Assembly: GCF_016919165.1 (NCBI RefSeq) | Contig: NZ_JAFFPS010000031.1 | Location: forward strand, 62,001 to 126,000 | Direction: 5' to 3' | Source: Leptospira chreensis | Lineage (GTDB): Bacteria; Spirochaetota; Leptospiria; Leptospirales; Leptospiraceae | DNA length: 64,000 nucleotides | Shown here: one piece after another, positions 37,677 to 47,597 of the stretch | Numbering within the stretch: the stretch's first letter is position 1 | Layout of the letters: the number at the start of each line of letters is the position of its first letter | Position numbers and translations under genes: made by a program | Notes under the pieces: generated by a model | Databases searched by the model: none | What the model saw: the letters and a program-made list of their open reading frames with translations, nothing else | Told to the model about the DNA's origin: nothing

Positions 37677-38264
37677 TTAGCGTTTTAAGATTCGATTGAT
37701 AATGGTTCGGTTCTTTTTGTAAGGAAAAAAATAAGGAGTGGTAAATATAGTTTCTCCATCCTTTTCCCAAACCATTCGATTCCATCCCAAATAATCGTTA
37801 AGACCACCATGTTCGAACCCAAATTGTAATCCTTCTGCTTCTAAATTAAATTTGTTTAGTTTTTTTCCAAACCCAAATCTTTGGATTTGCCAAATTTCAT
37901 TTTTAACAAAAACAGTTCTTCTATTCCATTTGTTTAAGAGGCGGCTAACATCAATTAATAAGGAAGTCGCGATGTAAAAGTATACAAAAACAGAAAGATA
38001 GTGGTAGTATCTTAGTTCGTCCAAAAAAGGAATTTTTAAAACTTTAGTAATCTCAAGGACTCCCACAAACCAATAGAAAAACTTACCCAAATAAAAGGCA
38101 TAAGGTAGGCTATAGGTGAAAAAAAGTATAGAAGCCACAACAAGTAATAAAGAGGGGATGGGGTTTACCGTCAACTCATCGTATAAAGAAGTTCCAAAGT
38201 AGGCGATTTCTTTTTTGCTTTGGATTTCTTTCCATCGGGAGATCCATTTTTTGATGACTTTCAT
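37677..38264 (-). CDS. Small hypothetical membrane protein
   Basis: 195 residues from ATG 38264, which overlaps the GT4 stop by four bases (ATGA) and has GAGG nine bases upstream; the longer frame from 38312 is unlikely. Three or four hydrophobic segments (about 35-130), then a basic C-terminal domain. No family recognised. The tight coupling with a glycosyltransferase suggests an accessory role in the same glycan pathway. Confidence 0.7.
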   Translation of the reverse strand: MKVIKKWISRWKEIQSKKEIAYFGTSLYDELTVNPIPSLLLVVASILFFTYSLPYAFYLGKFFYWFVGVLEITKVLKIPFLDELRYYHYLSVFVYFYIATSLLIDVSRLLNKWNRRTVFVKNEIWQIQRFGFGKKLNKFNLEAEGLQFGFEHGGLNDYLGWNRMVWEKDGETIFTTPYFFPYKKNRTIINRILKR

Positions 38265-39349
38265 TGAAAGAGTACCTCTTCTATTTTTTTGGCTGTTTCT
38301 TCCCATGTCCATTGTTTGGCGGGAAATTTGGGTGATCTGAATTTTTTTGGCCCTGACATCAATTCAAAACTTTGGGTCCAAAGTTTTGTTTCTTTGGGAG
38401 GAACGTAGAGATCACATTTGTCGGATAAAATTTCTTTAAATACGGGAATGTCGGAGGCAACACAACGTTTGTCATCCAACATAGCTTCGAGTAAGGGAAG
38501 TCCAAATCCTTCGTGGAGAGATGGGAAAAAGAAGGCCTTACATTGTTTAAAGGCTTCTGCCAATGTTGCTTCCTCCGGGTTTTCTAAAAATTGAATCCCT
38601 TTACTTTGAATTTTAGAGTCCTTTAGTTTTTGATACAAAAACTCACCTTCCTCACCCCAACCCCTTCTTCCCATGATCAGGAGGGAGTGTTTGTCTTTTG
38701 GGTGTTTGGTTTTAAAATCTAAAAACGCATCTACTAATCGATTGATGTTTTTTCTTGGTTCCAAAGTTCCAACAGTTAAGAAAAAATCTTTTGGAAAATT
38801 GGTTTTGACCTTTGCTGTTTTTTGTTTAGAAACACCGGGATAAACAACCAGGCATTTTTTTTCGTATTCGGGGCGGAAGGTAGCAATTTCTACTTTTGTG
38901 TTCTTTGACAAACAAAAGATTTTGTCTGCGTTTTTCAATGTGACGGGAGAAAGAAGTTTGTGTTGCCAATAGTTCCACTTCGCCATAGTTTCCGGTGCTG
39001 AAATGAAGTTCAGGTCATGATAATTCACATAACTTGGAATGGGGAGTTTTTTAAAAGGTAACATTTGTATGGTGCCCCAAAATACTTCCACTCCATCTTG
39101 TTTTAGGCGCCTTGGTAGAATGAAGTTCAAATAGATGGGACCCGGAATGTTTTTTGGTTCCAAAACTACTTTGGTATTAGAGATCAGTAGGTCATGAAAC
39201 ACCGGATGGATTGGTTTATTCGTATAAAGAAAAAATTCTTTATTTTTGTGTTTGGGTAAAATGACCCTAAGAACTTCTGCTAAATAACGGGAGTTTCCTG
39301 TAATGCCGTAGGCTAAGGGCCTGGCATCAATTCCGATTTTCTGTTTCAT
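38261..39349 (-). CDS. Glycosyltransferase family 4
   Basis: I start at ATG 39349 ('MKQKIGIDARPLAYG'), as the 38 upstream residues do not fit the family. About 362 residues. GT-B fold: 'GITGNSRYLAEVLR' acceptor-side Gly loop, 'VGTLEPRKNINRLVDAF', 'LLIMGRRGWG', and 'FFFPSLHEGFGLPLLEAML' with the E-x7-E motif of retaining GT4 enzymes. Cytoplasmic, probably using a nucleotide sugar. It overlaps the preceding GT87-like gene by about 23 bp. Confidence 0.88.
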   Translation of the reverse strand: MKQKIGIDARPLAYGITGNSRYLAEVLRVILPKHKNKEFFLYTNKPIHPVFHDLLISNTKVVLEPKNIPGPIYLNFILPRRLKQDGVEVFWGTIQMLPFKKLPIPSYVNYHDLNFISAPETMAKWNYWQHKLLSPVTLKNADKIFCLSKNTKVEIATFRPEYEKKCLVVYPGVSKQKTAKVKTNFPKDFFLTVGTLEPRKNINRLVDAFLDFKTKHPKDKHSLLIMGRRGWGEEGEFLYQKLKDSKIQSKGIQFLENPEEATLAEAFKQCKAFFFPSLHEGFGLPLLEAMLDDKRCVASDIPVFKEILSDKCDLYVPPKETKLWTQSFELMSGPKKFRSPKFPAKQWTWEETAKKIEEVLFQ

Positions 39350-40619
39350 GGAAGGCAAACCTAACGAGATAAAAATACAAAACACTAGTTGTATAAAACA
39401 AAATGGAATACATAGAGAGTGCAGCTTCGATTTTAGAACCCACAAAAGTTCTATGTGTGACAATCGGCAAACTGAGAATCAAAAGTAAAATATACATTTC
39501 CTTCTGATTGTTTTCTTTATGAGCTGTTCTATACAAAATAAAATAGATGGGAACCAAACAAATAATAAAACTATGAATCCAGCTAATCCCACTGAAGAGA
39601 GCCGATACTAAAAATAGTAAGGAAATAATTTCCCATTTTTTATTTTCCTTTCGTAAGAGAAGTAAGAGTGGAATTCCAAACAAAACCATAAAGAAGAGTT
39701 GAATGATTTTCAAACTAGAAAGAGAAAGATTGATAAAAGGCATTCCGTAGCTGGGTTGGTTGATCATATCCGCCCCCGAAACAAAATACTTAGCTAAGGT
39801 GGAACTCAGAGATTGGTTGTTCTTCCAAGAGCGAAGTAGAGGATTACTAAAGGCATTTCCCAAAATTTCAGTGAGCCATTCCGTTGTCATTTGGATGGTA
39901 TAATCAAAATTGTAGAGAAGAGGGAGAGCGTTCCAGAGAAACATCCCAAGTACAAACCAAAGGATCCGTTGGTATTTTTTTTCATAAACAAAGACAAAAA
40001 GAAAAACTAAGGGAGTGATTTTGATACTGACTGCTAGGGCCAAAAGGAGTCCACTCAGCGCATGAGATCTAATGGTTAAGGATAGTAACACAAGTAAGAT
40101 GAGAAGAAATCCCACTTGGTTGTTTTGGATATGGCTTTCTAAAAATCGAAAGTTAAATACCAAGGTCCCGAGTAAAATCAAATACGGAAATGCGGATTTT
40201 CTGTTGGATAGTTCTTTGTTTTGAAAGATCAGGTATAAGATAAGAACTAAAGATAGAAGACTCAAAATTTCAAAAACGAGAGCTGCATTTGGTTCTGATA
40301 GATAAGTGAAAGGAATCAGTAAAAAGGAAAATAAAGGAGGGTAAATGTAGGTGGCAGTTTCGTTTTGAAGGGCCGAAAGTAGGTGTAGGTTCTCTGGTCG
40401 GAAGAGGTCTTCCATGGTTTTGATTTTTGTTTGGAGTTCGAAGGCCACATCAAACCGGTAGAGATTTTCCCCCGTTCCCCAACGTTCCGCCGCATGATAA
40501 TAATCCAAAAAATCCGATTTTTGTTTGGATCTAGAAACGGAAAGGGCAAGTAGAATCAAAACAAACACAGTTAAGACCCATTTTCCACGTCTCTCTAGGT
40601 TTTCTAAAAATTTCCACAT
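39327..40619 (-). CDS. GT87-like membrane glycosyltransferase
   Basis: Start at ATG 40619, which has AGGAG six bases upstream; the upstream extension has no such site. About 430 residues with ten or so membrane segments. The first outer loop 'KSDFLDYYHAAERW' with 'TGENLYRF' matches the D-x-x-Y-Y motif of GT87/DUF2029 mannosyl/arabinosyl-type transferases. First gene of a seven-gene run ending in the MazG-like gene; divergent from queA over 63 bp. Confidence 0.8.
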   Translation of the reverse strand: MWKFLENLERRGKWVLTVFVLILLALSVSRSKQKSDFLDYYHAAERWGTGENLYRFDVAFELQTKIKTMEDLFRPENLHLLSALQNETATYIYPPLFSFLLIPFTYLSEPNAALVFEILSLLSLVLILYLIFQNKELSNRKSAFPYLILLGTLVFNFRFLESHIQNNQVGFLLILLVLLSLTIRSHALSGLLLALAVSIKITPLVFLFVFVYEKKYQRILWFVLGMFLWNALPLLYNFDYTIQMTTEWLTEILGNAFSNPLLRSWKNNQSLSSTLAKYFVSGADMINQPSYGMPFINLSLSSLKIIQLFFMVLFGIPLLLLLRKENKKWEIISLLFLVSALFSGISWIHSFIICLVPIYFILYRTAHKENNQKEMYILLLILSLPIVTHRTFVGSKIEAALSMYSILFYTTSVLYFYLVRFAFHETENRN

Positions 40620-40652
40620 AGTTCTCCTACCATTCCCAATATTTCTGGTTAA

Positions 40653-40679
40653 TTGACAAGGTTTTCCCAAGGCTATACA
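40653..40679 (+). promoter_or_regulatory. Candidate queA promoter, near-leaderless
   Basis: TTGACA (40653-40658) and TATACA (40674-40679), separated by 15 bases, end three bases before the ATG at 40683. A start near 40686 would be at or just inside the codon, so either translation is leaderless or the true start is different. Spacer length is short, hence low confidence. Confidence 0.35.
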
Positions 40680-40682
40680 AAG

Positions 40683-41723
40683 ATGGATTTTTTACAGGAA
40701 TTCGATTTCCACCTTCCCGACGAACAGATTGCTAAATTTCCCTTAGAAAATCGGGACGAGTCTCGGCTTTTGGTTGTAGATAGAACAGAGGGTAAACATT
40801 GGGAAGCACCGTTGTTTCGGGACATTGCGGATCTCGTACGCCCAGGCGATGTTTTTGTTTATAATGAGACAAAAGTATCTTACCGTCGAGTGTATTTGCA
40901 GGTGGAGTCAGGGCGGATTCATGAATCCATCTTTTTAGAACCAGAAGATACGGCAGGCCAAACTTGGTTATGTATCTTAAAAAATAGAGCCAAATTAAAG
41001 TTAGGTGATATATTGTCTCCCGTTGGTTTTCCCAACTTTTCCTTTTCTTTTCAAGGGCCTAAAGAAGAACTTTCTGTTTTGCATTCGGGAAAACCAATCT
41101 CTGATTCTGATTTCGAAATTTTTGGAAACATTCCAATCCCTCCTTATTTGAAACGAAATGTGACAGAGGAGGATAAGGTTCGATACCAAACTATTTTTGC
41201 CAATCGTTCGGGCTCTGTAGCAGCACCAACAGCAGGCCTTCATTTTACAGAAAAGTTAAAAGAAGAATTACGAACCAAGGGTGTCGAATTTTTGCCAGTG
41301 GAGTTACAAATTGGTTATGGGACATTTCGTCCTCTGACCACCGAACAATGGCAGACTAAAACTTTACACAGGGAGAACTACTCAGTTTCTGTAGCCACTG
41401 CCGCAAAGTTGAATGAGGCGCGAAGTGAAGGAAGGCGAATCATTGCCGTCGGTACAACCACTCTTCGTGTATTAGAATCTGTATTTGATTCTCAATTGAA
41501 GACATATAAGGTAGGATCAAGTCAAACTGACATCTTTTTGTCGCCAGGTGACAATATTCAATCCGTACAAGGACTGATTACTAACTTTCATCTTCCTAAA
41601 TCAAGTCTCTTGCTCCTTGTCAGTGCTTTTGCTAACACCCGACTTGTGATGAGTTCTTATCAGTATGCATTGGAGAACGGGTTTCGTTTTTATTCTTATG
41701 GAGATTCGATGTTCCTATTTTAA
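40683..41723 (+). CDS. queA: tRNA ribosyltransferase-isomerase QueA
   Basis: Transfers and isomerises the ribose of S-adenosylmethionine onto preQ1 at tRNA position 34 to form epoxyqueuosine. Starting at ATG 40683 gives 346 residues, the family's usual length. 'FDFHLPDEQIAKFPLENRDE' (N-terminal), 'NETKV', 'GSVAAPTAGLHFTEKLKEE', 'ELQIGYGTFRPL' and 'TNFHLPKSSLLLLVSAFA' are family hallmarks. No ribosome-binding site is evident. No other queuosine gene is adjacent. Confidence 0.95.
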   Translation: MDFLQEFDFHLPDEQIAKFPLENRDESRLLVVDRTEGKHWEAPLFRDIADLVRPGDVFVYNETKVSYRRVYLQVESGRIHESIFLEPEDTAGQTWLCILKNRAKLKLGDILSPVGFPNFSFSFQGPKEELSVLHSGKPISDSDFEIFGNIPIPPYLKRNVTEEDKVRYQTIFANRSGSVAAPTAGLHFTEKLKEELRTKGVEFLPVELQIGYGTFRPLTTEQWQTKTLHRENYSVSVATAAKLNEARSEGRRIIAVGTTTLRVLESVFDSQLKTYKVGSSQTDIFLSPGDNIQSVQGLITNFHLPKSSLLLLVSAFANTRLVMSSYQYALENGFRFYSYGDSMFLF

Positions 41724-41775
41724 AAATAGATTTACATTCATTGGAATTTAGGAAATATGTTTCTACAGTTTCTTT

Positions 41776-42798
41776 ATGTACTCCCCGAAATCTTCGGTAT
41801 TTGTTTCCTTATTCTCAGGTTTAGGTCTTCTTGGGGTGGTTTATATTGCTCCCGTGAAAGAACCCGCCGTGAGAGAATTAGAATCTCCAAGCTCACTAGA
41901 GTTAGGTGAAGGGTATGCACACCATCCAGGTCAAGTCAAATTAAAGTTTAGAAGTGGGGATTCTGAAGCTTTAGAATATGCGAATACTCTGAAATCATTT
42001 TCTCTCGGTTTGTTATCGGGCACCAAAGGAGAACGAACTAAGCCTTCTAAATGGAATCCTTTTGCCAGCTCCGGTTCTAAATTGGACTTTGATTTTACTC
42101 CTCAGTCGGCTTATATTTGGGATGCAAAACTTTCAGGGGAACCATCCTTATCACAAGCGAACCTTGCGACACCGGTTCATCCGTCAGCAACAATGATTTT
42201 TCGTCAAATGGACGCCAATAGACGGTCGTTAGTTGATCCAAAACAATTGTATGAATACCAAGGAAATTTTTCTCCATCAAAGTTTGTCAAAGTGCAGACG
42301 GCAGTGTATAATGTGAAAACGGAAAATCCTGTGGCAGCCTATGGTGCAGAAGGTGGTAAATTTTCTTTTTTTTTCGGCAGTGATAAAGTTCAATTAAACG
42401 TAAAATACAATTATGTAAATGCAAGGCCCGGCTCCGTAGCAAGTGGGCACATGGGATTTTCTCCCGCCCAAGACATTGCTTCTCTTGGTCTCGTTGTTTT
42501 TTTAGGTTCTTCAAAGAACTATTCTCTTTATGTGGGGAATCAAATTTTCAATGTTTTTAACGATCCACTCCTACAAGTCAAAGACCAAAATGGTAGATCT
42601 CCAGAAACATTCTCTGCTTCCTTTCGCGGGAAACCTTCGGGAAAACTAAAAACTACATTTTTTTTGAATTTCCAGAACCAATTCTATAAAGACGGTATGC
42701 TGATTGGGGTTCCCGGTGGTTTTATGTATGGAAATGGCTTTAATGGAAAATCGTTTTATGAACAGGTCACTTCACTCGGGATGGAACTTGCGTTTTAG
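41776..42798 (+). CDS. Hypothetical outer-membrane-type protein
   Basis: 340 residues with an N-terminal hydrophobic segment (about 8-28). The rest is beta-rich with alternating aromatic strands and ends 'TSLGMELAF', a terminal-Phe motif typical of proteins inserted by BAM. No family recognised. It overlaps the next gene, a lipoprotein, by 41 bp, suggesting co-expression. Confidence 0.7.
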   Translation: MYSPKSSVFVSLFSGLGLLGVVYIAPVKEPAVRELESPSSLELGEGYAHHPGQVKLKFRSGDSEALEYANTLKSFSLGLLSGTKGERTKPSKWNPFASSGSKLDFDFTPQSAYIWDAKLSGEPSLSQANLATPVHPSATMIFRQMDANRRSLVDPKQLYEYQGNFSPSKFVKVQTAVYNVKTENPVAAYGAEGGKFSFFFGSDKVQLNVKYNYVNARPGSVASGHMGFSPAQDIASLGLVVFLGSSKNYSLYVGNQIFNVFNDPLLQVKDQNGRSPETFSASFRGKPSGKLKTTFFLNFQNQFYKDGMLIGVPGGFMYGNGFNGKSFYEQVTSLGMELAF

Positions 42799-43288
42799 AA
42801 TATTCACTGTATTTGTTTTTTTATTTAGCGTTAGCGCTTGTTACTTGGGAGAGGAAAGAGAATCCAAACCAAAAAAAATCGGGATTCCCCCACTAGAACA
42901 ATTGGCCGTTTCCCTTTCTGAAAAAGGATTCTATTTCCAACCGCAACGACTCGTTGTCCTGACTTTCTTAGATAACGAGGGTAAAAAAAGCCCCTACGGC
43001 GAAATCCTTGCGGAAAAATTGACTACGGAACTAGTAAAAAAAGATCGCTTCCAAATTTTAGACCGTCTTGCCAACCAAAAAGTTTTAAAAGAAGCAGGGC
43101 TTGGACTCGACGCTCCGACAGATACCGCCACCTTGCGGAAAATAGGCGATGTTTTGAAACTGGATGTCATCATTACAGGAATTGTGACACCATACCAAGA
43201 CGGAGTTTTTGTCAATACCAGGCTCATCGAAATCAAATCAGGCCTCATCCTAAAAGCGGACGAAGTTTATGTCCGTATTGACGGTTAG
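42758..43288 (+). CDS. FlgO/LpoB-like lipoprotein
   Basis: Start at ATG 42758 (GGAAAA upstream), giving about 176 residues; the frame opens earlier, at 42704, but that part lies within the previous gene. Signal 'FVFLFSVSAC-YLGEE' gives a lipidated Cys. The mature part 'LVVLTFLDNEGKKSPYGEIL', 'FQILDRLANQKVLKE' and 'LDVIITGIVTPY' resembles the FlgO/CsgG/LpoB alpha-beta domain of outer-membrane assembly lipoproteins. Confidence 0.8.
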   Translation: MNRSLHSGWNLRFRIFTVFVFLFSVSACYLGEERESKPKKIGIPPLEQLAVSLSEKGFYFQPQRLVVLTFLDNEGKKSPYGEILAEKLTTELVKKDRFQILDRLANQKVLKEAGLGLDAPTDTATLRKIGDVLKLDVIITGIVTPYQDGVFVNTRLIEIKSGLILKADEVYVRIDG

Positions 43289-43398
43289 AAAAGATACTCA
43301 TTCTCACTTAGAGCCAAATTTACTGATTTTAATACTTGTAGTTTAATTTTCGATTGATTCCCTTTTTTCCTGCGTTCTGATAGGTATAAGAGGTTCAG

Positions 43399-45654
43399 AT
43401 GGCATTTGATATAGAAATGATTGCGGCACGTTATTCCAAAATGGAAGCGGCCATCACACAAGCCAGGAAGGTAGTGGGTCGACCCCTCACACTCACAGAG
43501 AAGATTTTATACAACCACCTTTGGGAAGGAAACGCAACAAAGAGTTTTGGTCGTGGTGTGGATTACGTAGATTTTGCTCCCGACAGAGTGGCGATGCAAG
43601 ATGCAACAGCGCAGATGGCGCTTCTCCAATTTATGCAAGCTGGTCGTAAAAAAGTAGCGGTTCCATCCACCGTTCACTGTGACCACTTAATCACAGCAAA
43701 AGACGAATCCGGTGTGGATCTCGGTATCGCTGTTAAAGAAAACAAAGAAGTATATGATTTTTTATCCTCCGTTTCTAACAAATATGGAATTGGTTTCTGG
43801 AAACCAGGTGCAGGTATCATCCACCAAGTCGTTTTAGAGAATTATGCTTTCCCTGGTGGAATGATGATCGGAACAGACTCCCATACAGTGAACGCCGGTG
43901 GTCTTGGAATGATCGCCATTGGTGTTGGTGGAGCTGACGCTTGTGATGTAATGGCAGGACTTGCTTGGGAACTCAAATGGCCCAAAGCTATCGGTGTCAA
44001 ACTCACAGGAAAACTCAATGGTTGGACTTCCGCAAAAGACGTGATTTTAAAAGTTGCCGGAATCCTCACTGTGAAAGGGGGAACGGGTGCCATAGTAGAA
44101 TACTTTGGTCCTGGTGCCGAAGCCCTTTCTTGTACTGGAAAAGGAACCATTTGTAACATGGGTGCGGAAATTGGTGCTACCACTTCCACTTTCGGTTACG
44201 ACGAGTCCATGGAAAGATACTTGAGATCCACTAACAGAAGTGATGTGGCTGATCTTGCCAACAAATACAAAACTCATCTTACTGCAGACAAGGAAGTGTA
44301 TGCAGATCCATCAAAATACTTTGACCAAGTCATTGAAATTGATCTCAATACTTTAGAGCCTTATGTAAATGGTCCTTTCACTCCAGACCTTGCGACTCCT
44401 ATTTCCAAAATGAAAGAAGAAGCAGCAAAGAATGGTTGGCCCCTCAAAGTAGAAGTGGGTCTCATTGGATCTTGCACCAACTCTTCTTATGAAGACATTT
44501 CCAGAGCCGCATCCCTTGCCAAACAAGTGGCTGCCAAAGGATTAAAAACCAAAGCAGAGTTTACCATCACTCCGGGTTCGGAACTTGTTCGTTACACCAT
44601 CCAAAGAGACGGATTCATTGATTCCTTCCACAAAATTGGAGCCAAAGTTTTCTCCAATGCTTGTGGACCTTGTATTGGAATGTGGTCTCGAGTGGGTGCG
44701 GATAAAAAGGAAAAGAACACTATCGTTCACTCCTTCAACCGAAACTTCCAAGCCCGCCAAGACGGAAATCCAAACACATATGCATTTGTGGCATCTCCTG
44801 AAATCACAACGGCTCTTGCGATCGCTGGGGACTTAGGATTCAATCCACTCACAGACACTCTTACCAATGAAAAAGGGGAACAAGTCAAATTAGACCCACC
44901 TACTGGCGAAGAACTACCTAGCAAAGGTTTTGCGGTAGAGGATGCGGGTTTTGAAGCTCCTGCGGCAGATGGTTCTGGAGTGCAAGTGATTGTAGATCCA
45001 GCGTCGACAAGGCTCCAACTTTTAGCACCTTTCAAAGCATGGGAAGGAACTGACATTAAAGGTTTGAAACTTCTCATCAAGGCTAAAGGGAAATGTACTA
45101 CAGACCATATCTCTATGGCAGGTCCTTGGCTCAAATTCCGTGGTCACTTGGATAATATTTCCAATAACTTACTCATCGGTGCGACAAACATCTTCAATAG
45201 CAAAACCAATGAAGTGAAAAACCAATTAAGCGGAAACTATGAACCAGTTCCGCAAACCCAAAGAGCTTACAAAGCCCAAGGGATTGGATCGATCGTTGTT
45301 GGCGATGAAAACTATGGAGAAGGTTCGTCTCGCGAACATGCAGCCATGGAACCAAGACATCTTGGTGTGAGAGCAGTGCTTGTGAAGTCCTTTGCTCGAA
45401 TTCACGAAACTAACTTGAAAAAACAAGGGATGTTGGCACTTACTTTTGCAAATAAAGAAGACTACGATAAAATCCAAGAAGACGATGTGATTGATATTGT
45501 TGGACTCACAAGTTTTGCAGAAGGGAAACCACTGACACTTGTATTCAACCATAAGGATGGCAAAAAGGATGAAATTCCAGTCAACCATACTTACAATGCA
45601 CAACAAATCGAGTGGTTCAAAGCAGGTGCGGCTTTGAACTTAATGAAAGCATAA
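43399..45654 (+). CDS. acn: Aconitate hydratase
   Basis: Citrate-isocitrate isomerase of the TCA cycle, an iron-sulfur enzyme. 751 residues, the length of mitochondrial-type aconitase. '[11 protein letters not shown]' near residue 155, cluster cysteines in '[12 protein letters not shown]' and '[10 protein letters not shown]', and the C-terminal swivel-domain '[17 protein letters not shown]'. AAGAGG lies seven bases before ATG. An intrinsic terminator follows the stop. Complete and apparently functional. Confidence 0.96.
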   Translation: MAFDIEMIAARYSKMEAAITQARKVVGRPLTLTEKILYNHLWEGNATKSFGRGVDYVDFAPDRVAMQDATAQMALLQFMQAGRKKVAVPSTVHCDHLITAKDESGVDLGIAVKENKEVYDFLSSVSNKYGIGFWKPGAGIIHQVVLENYAFPGGMMIGTDSHTVNAGGLGMIAIGVGGADACDVMAGLAWELKWPKAIGVKLTGKLNGWTSAKDVILKVAGILTVKGGTGAIVEYFGPGAEALSCTGKGTICNMGAEIGATTSTFGYDESMERYLRSTNRSDVADLANKYKTHLTADKEVYADPSKYFDQVIEIDLNTLEPYVNGPFTPDLATPISKMKEEAAKNGWPLKVEVGLIGSCTNSSYEDISRAASLAKQVAAKGLKTKAEFTITPGSELVRYTIQRDGFIDSFHKIGAKVFSNACGPCIGMWSRVGADKKEKNTIVHSFNRNFQARQDGNPNTYAFVASPEITTALAIAGDLGFNPLTDTLTNEKGEQVKLDPPTGEELPSKGFAVEDAGFEAPAADGSGVQVIVDPASTRLQLLAPFKAWEGTDIKGLKLLIKAKGKCTTDHISMAGPWLKFRGHLDNISNNLLIGATNIFNSKTNEVKNQLSGNYEPVPQTQRAYKAQGIGSIVVGDENYGEGSSREHAAMEPRHLGVRAVLVKSFARIHETNLKKQGMLALTFANKEDYDKIQEDDVIDIVGLTSFAEGKPLTLVFNHKDGKKDEIPVNHTYNAQQIEWFKAGAALNLMKA

Positions 45655-45677
45655 CCCAAAATTAACAATTCGAACAG

Positions 45678-45712
45678 TCGCCAGATGGGATTCCTCTCTG
45701 GCGATTTTTTTT
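45678..45712 (+). terminator. Intrinsic terminator after aconitase
   Basis: TCGCCAGA (45678-45685) pairs with TCTGGCGA (45697-45704), leaving an 11-base loop, followed by eight T. It ends the acn transcript seven bases before the next start codon. Confidence 0.88.
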
Positions 45713-45718
45713 ACCTCC

Positions 45719-46873
45719 ATGCCTAAACAAAAATCCAAACCCATTGACGTGATGACAGAGGAAACTTTGATTTGGACGGGAGTTTCTTCCAACCAAACCA
45801 AAGCCCAAAAAGAATTTAACGACGCTCTCAAAAAACATAAAGAAACCTTAGAACGTAATAAAGAAATTGAACCCTTGTTCCAAATGGTGAATGAGACCTA
45901 CTTAAAAGATGTTTTACCTGAATTAGAAAAACAAAAGAAACTAGAACGAACACGTTTTGAATTGATGTGTGCCATCCTACTCGAAGAAAAACTTTCTTTT
46001 GGCAAAATGCAAAGGGAATTTTTACGTAGGTATTTACTCGATATCTGTACTGATTCTATTTTGGAAGATACAATCTTCTATGGAAAGTACCGCGATGTAT
46101 TGGAAACGAAGTTTGAACGGATGGAACGCCTCCGGTATAAAAACCAAATGGAATCCAAAATCAAAAATACATTTGGAATCGATATTGATTTAGATGATAT
46201 GAATCGAACTGGGTTTGATTCAGAAGAGGAAAGAGAGTCTCACGAAGAAAAGTATAGAGAATTTCGTGAAAAGTATGAAGAATACCGAGCGGAATACTTT
46301 AGAGGTAGAGGTTCTAAGTCTAACGACCGAAAAAAATCTAAATCACAAACAGATAAGGAAAAAAAGATCCTAGAATCGGAACGTCTCCTAAGCACAGATA
46401 TCAATACTCTATTTAAAAATTTAGCCAAACTCATCCATCCTGACAAAGAACAAGATCCTGTTTTACGCGAAAAAAAATCCAAACTGATGACCAAACTCTC
46501 CGGTGCGAGAGACAATATGAACATTGCAGAAATTTTAGAAATCAAACTGCAAGTGGATGAGTTAATGCCCAACCAACAAACAGATGTTTCCTTTCATGAT
46601 ACATCCATCAAACGGTTTGTAGGTATTATCAAATCAAAAATTCGGGAATTGGAAGATTCGATCCGCCAAAGGTTTTTTTCCCATCCACTGATGGCAGATT
46701 TTTCAGAAAGAAAAATTACAAAAGAAAGTCTCACTTCCTATCTGATCCGAGTGAAAAAAGACAATCAAATGGTCACAAAAGCTTTTGAAGAAGAAGTGGA
46801 GCAACTCACTAAAGAACCAAAATACATCAAAGAGATGATTAAAGAATTACAAAGTTTAGGAGTTCAATTTTAG
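45719..46873 (+). CDS. J-domain protein
   Basis: 384 residues, cytoplasmic, highly charged and helical. 'LFKNLAKLIHPDKEQDP' around residues 231-247 contains the H240-P241-D242 tripeptide of J-domains in the middle of the protein, rather than at the N-terminus; flanking helices match a J-domain with an irregular first helix. So it may stimulate a DnaK-type ATPase with its own client helices on both sides. Its stop codon shares one base with the GTG of the following methyltransferase gene. Confidence 0.75.
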   Translation: MPKQKSKPIDVMTEETLIWTGVSSNQTKAQKEFNDALKKHKETLERNKEIEPLFQMVNETYLKDVLPELEKQKKLERTRFELMCAILLEEKLSFGKMQREFLRRYLLDICTDSILEDTIFYGKYRDVLETKFERMERLRYKNQMESKIKNTFGIDIDLDDMNRTGFDSEEERESHEEKYREFREKYEEYRAEYFRGRGSKSNDRKKSKSQTDKEKKILESERLLSTDINTLFKNLAKLIHPDKEQDPVLREKKSKLMTKLSGARDNMNIAEILEIKLQVDELMPNQQTDVSFHDTSIKRFVGIIKSKIRELEDSIRQRFFSHPLMADFSERKITKESLTSYLIRVKKDNQMVTKAFEEEVEQLTKEPKYIKEMIKELQSLGVQF

Positions 46874-47550
46874 TGAAAGGGTTTTTGAACAAAAAGAACT
46901 TTGGTCTTGGTAAAAATGGCAAAGAGTTTGATGATTCCTATTGGTCAGATATCTACGGAAATGGACTGGATGTAGATGGATCTTACAATGCCAAACAACA
47001 TGCCGAATATTTAAAATCACTCTTTCAATTGATGGAGATCCCTGTATACAAGATGGCAGACTTTGGGTTCGGAAAAGGAATCTTACTACGAGAAATGGTA
47101 AAAACTTTTTCTCCGGTAAAAGTGTATGCGGTGGATGCATCCAAAGAAGCCTATGAAGACCTCAAAAAAAAAGACTGGGTCAAACGTTCTGACAAATTCC
47201 ATCTCTATCATGAATCTTTGGAAACTTTCAAACTCCCAAAATTGGAAAAAGAACCAGTGGACCTCGGAATTTGTAACTCTGTCATCCAATACCTACCGGA
47301 TTCCATGATCCCAAGTGTTTTGGAAAAAATGGCAAAGTATTGTAATTACCTATATTTTACAGTGCCAACAAATGAAGATTATGCGGTCATGAAGGAAGAA
47401 ATGTCTTTTCACGACCCTTATGCATTTTCCAGATCTAAGAAGAAATACCAAAAATGGATTTCTAGGGATTTTGAAATTGTAGGTTATAACCTTTTACAAA
47501 GTAAATGGTTAGGTGAGAAGGGATTTAAGGAAGATTTCTTTCGGATTTAA
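46873..47550 (+). CDS. Class I SAM-dependent methyltransferase-like protein
   Basis: 225 residues starting GTG at the last base of the J-domain stop, with TTAGGAG about ten bases upstream. 'MADFGFGKGILLREMVK' (D63-G68, SAM-binding loop), 'VKVYAVDASKEA' (acidic residue after strand 2), and 'VDLGICNSVIQYLP' complete the class I fold. No substrate motif recognised. Coupling to a J-domain protein suggests protein substrate or a shared stress role. Confidence 0.75.
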   Translation: MKGFLNKKNFGLGKNGKEFDDSYWSDIYGNGLDVDGSYNAKQHAEYLKSLFQLMEIPVYKMADFGFGKGILLREMVKTFSPVKVYAVDASKEAYEDLKKKDWVKRSDKFHLYHESLETFKLPKLEKEPVDLGICNSVIQYLPDSMIPSVLEKMAKYCNYLYFTVPTNEDYAVMKEEMSFHDPYAFSRSKKKYQKWISRDFEIVGYNLLQSKWLGEKGFKEDFFRI

Positions 47551-47597
47551 CCAAAAATACTTTGCAATTTATTTCAAAATAATGTTTTTAGAGGGAA

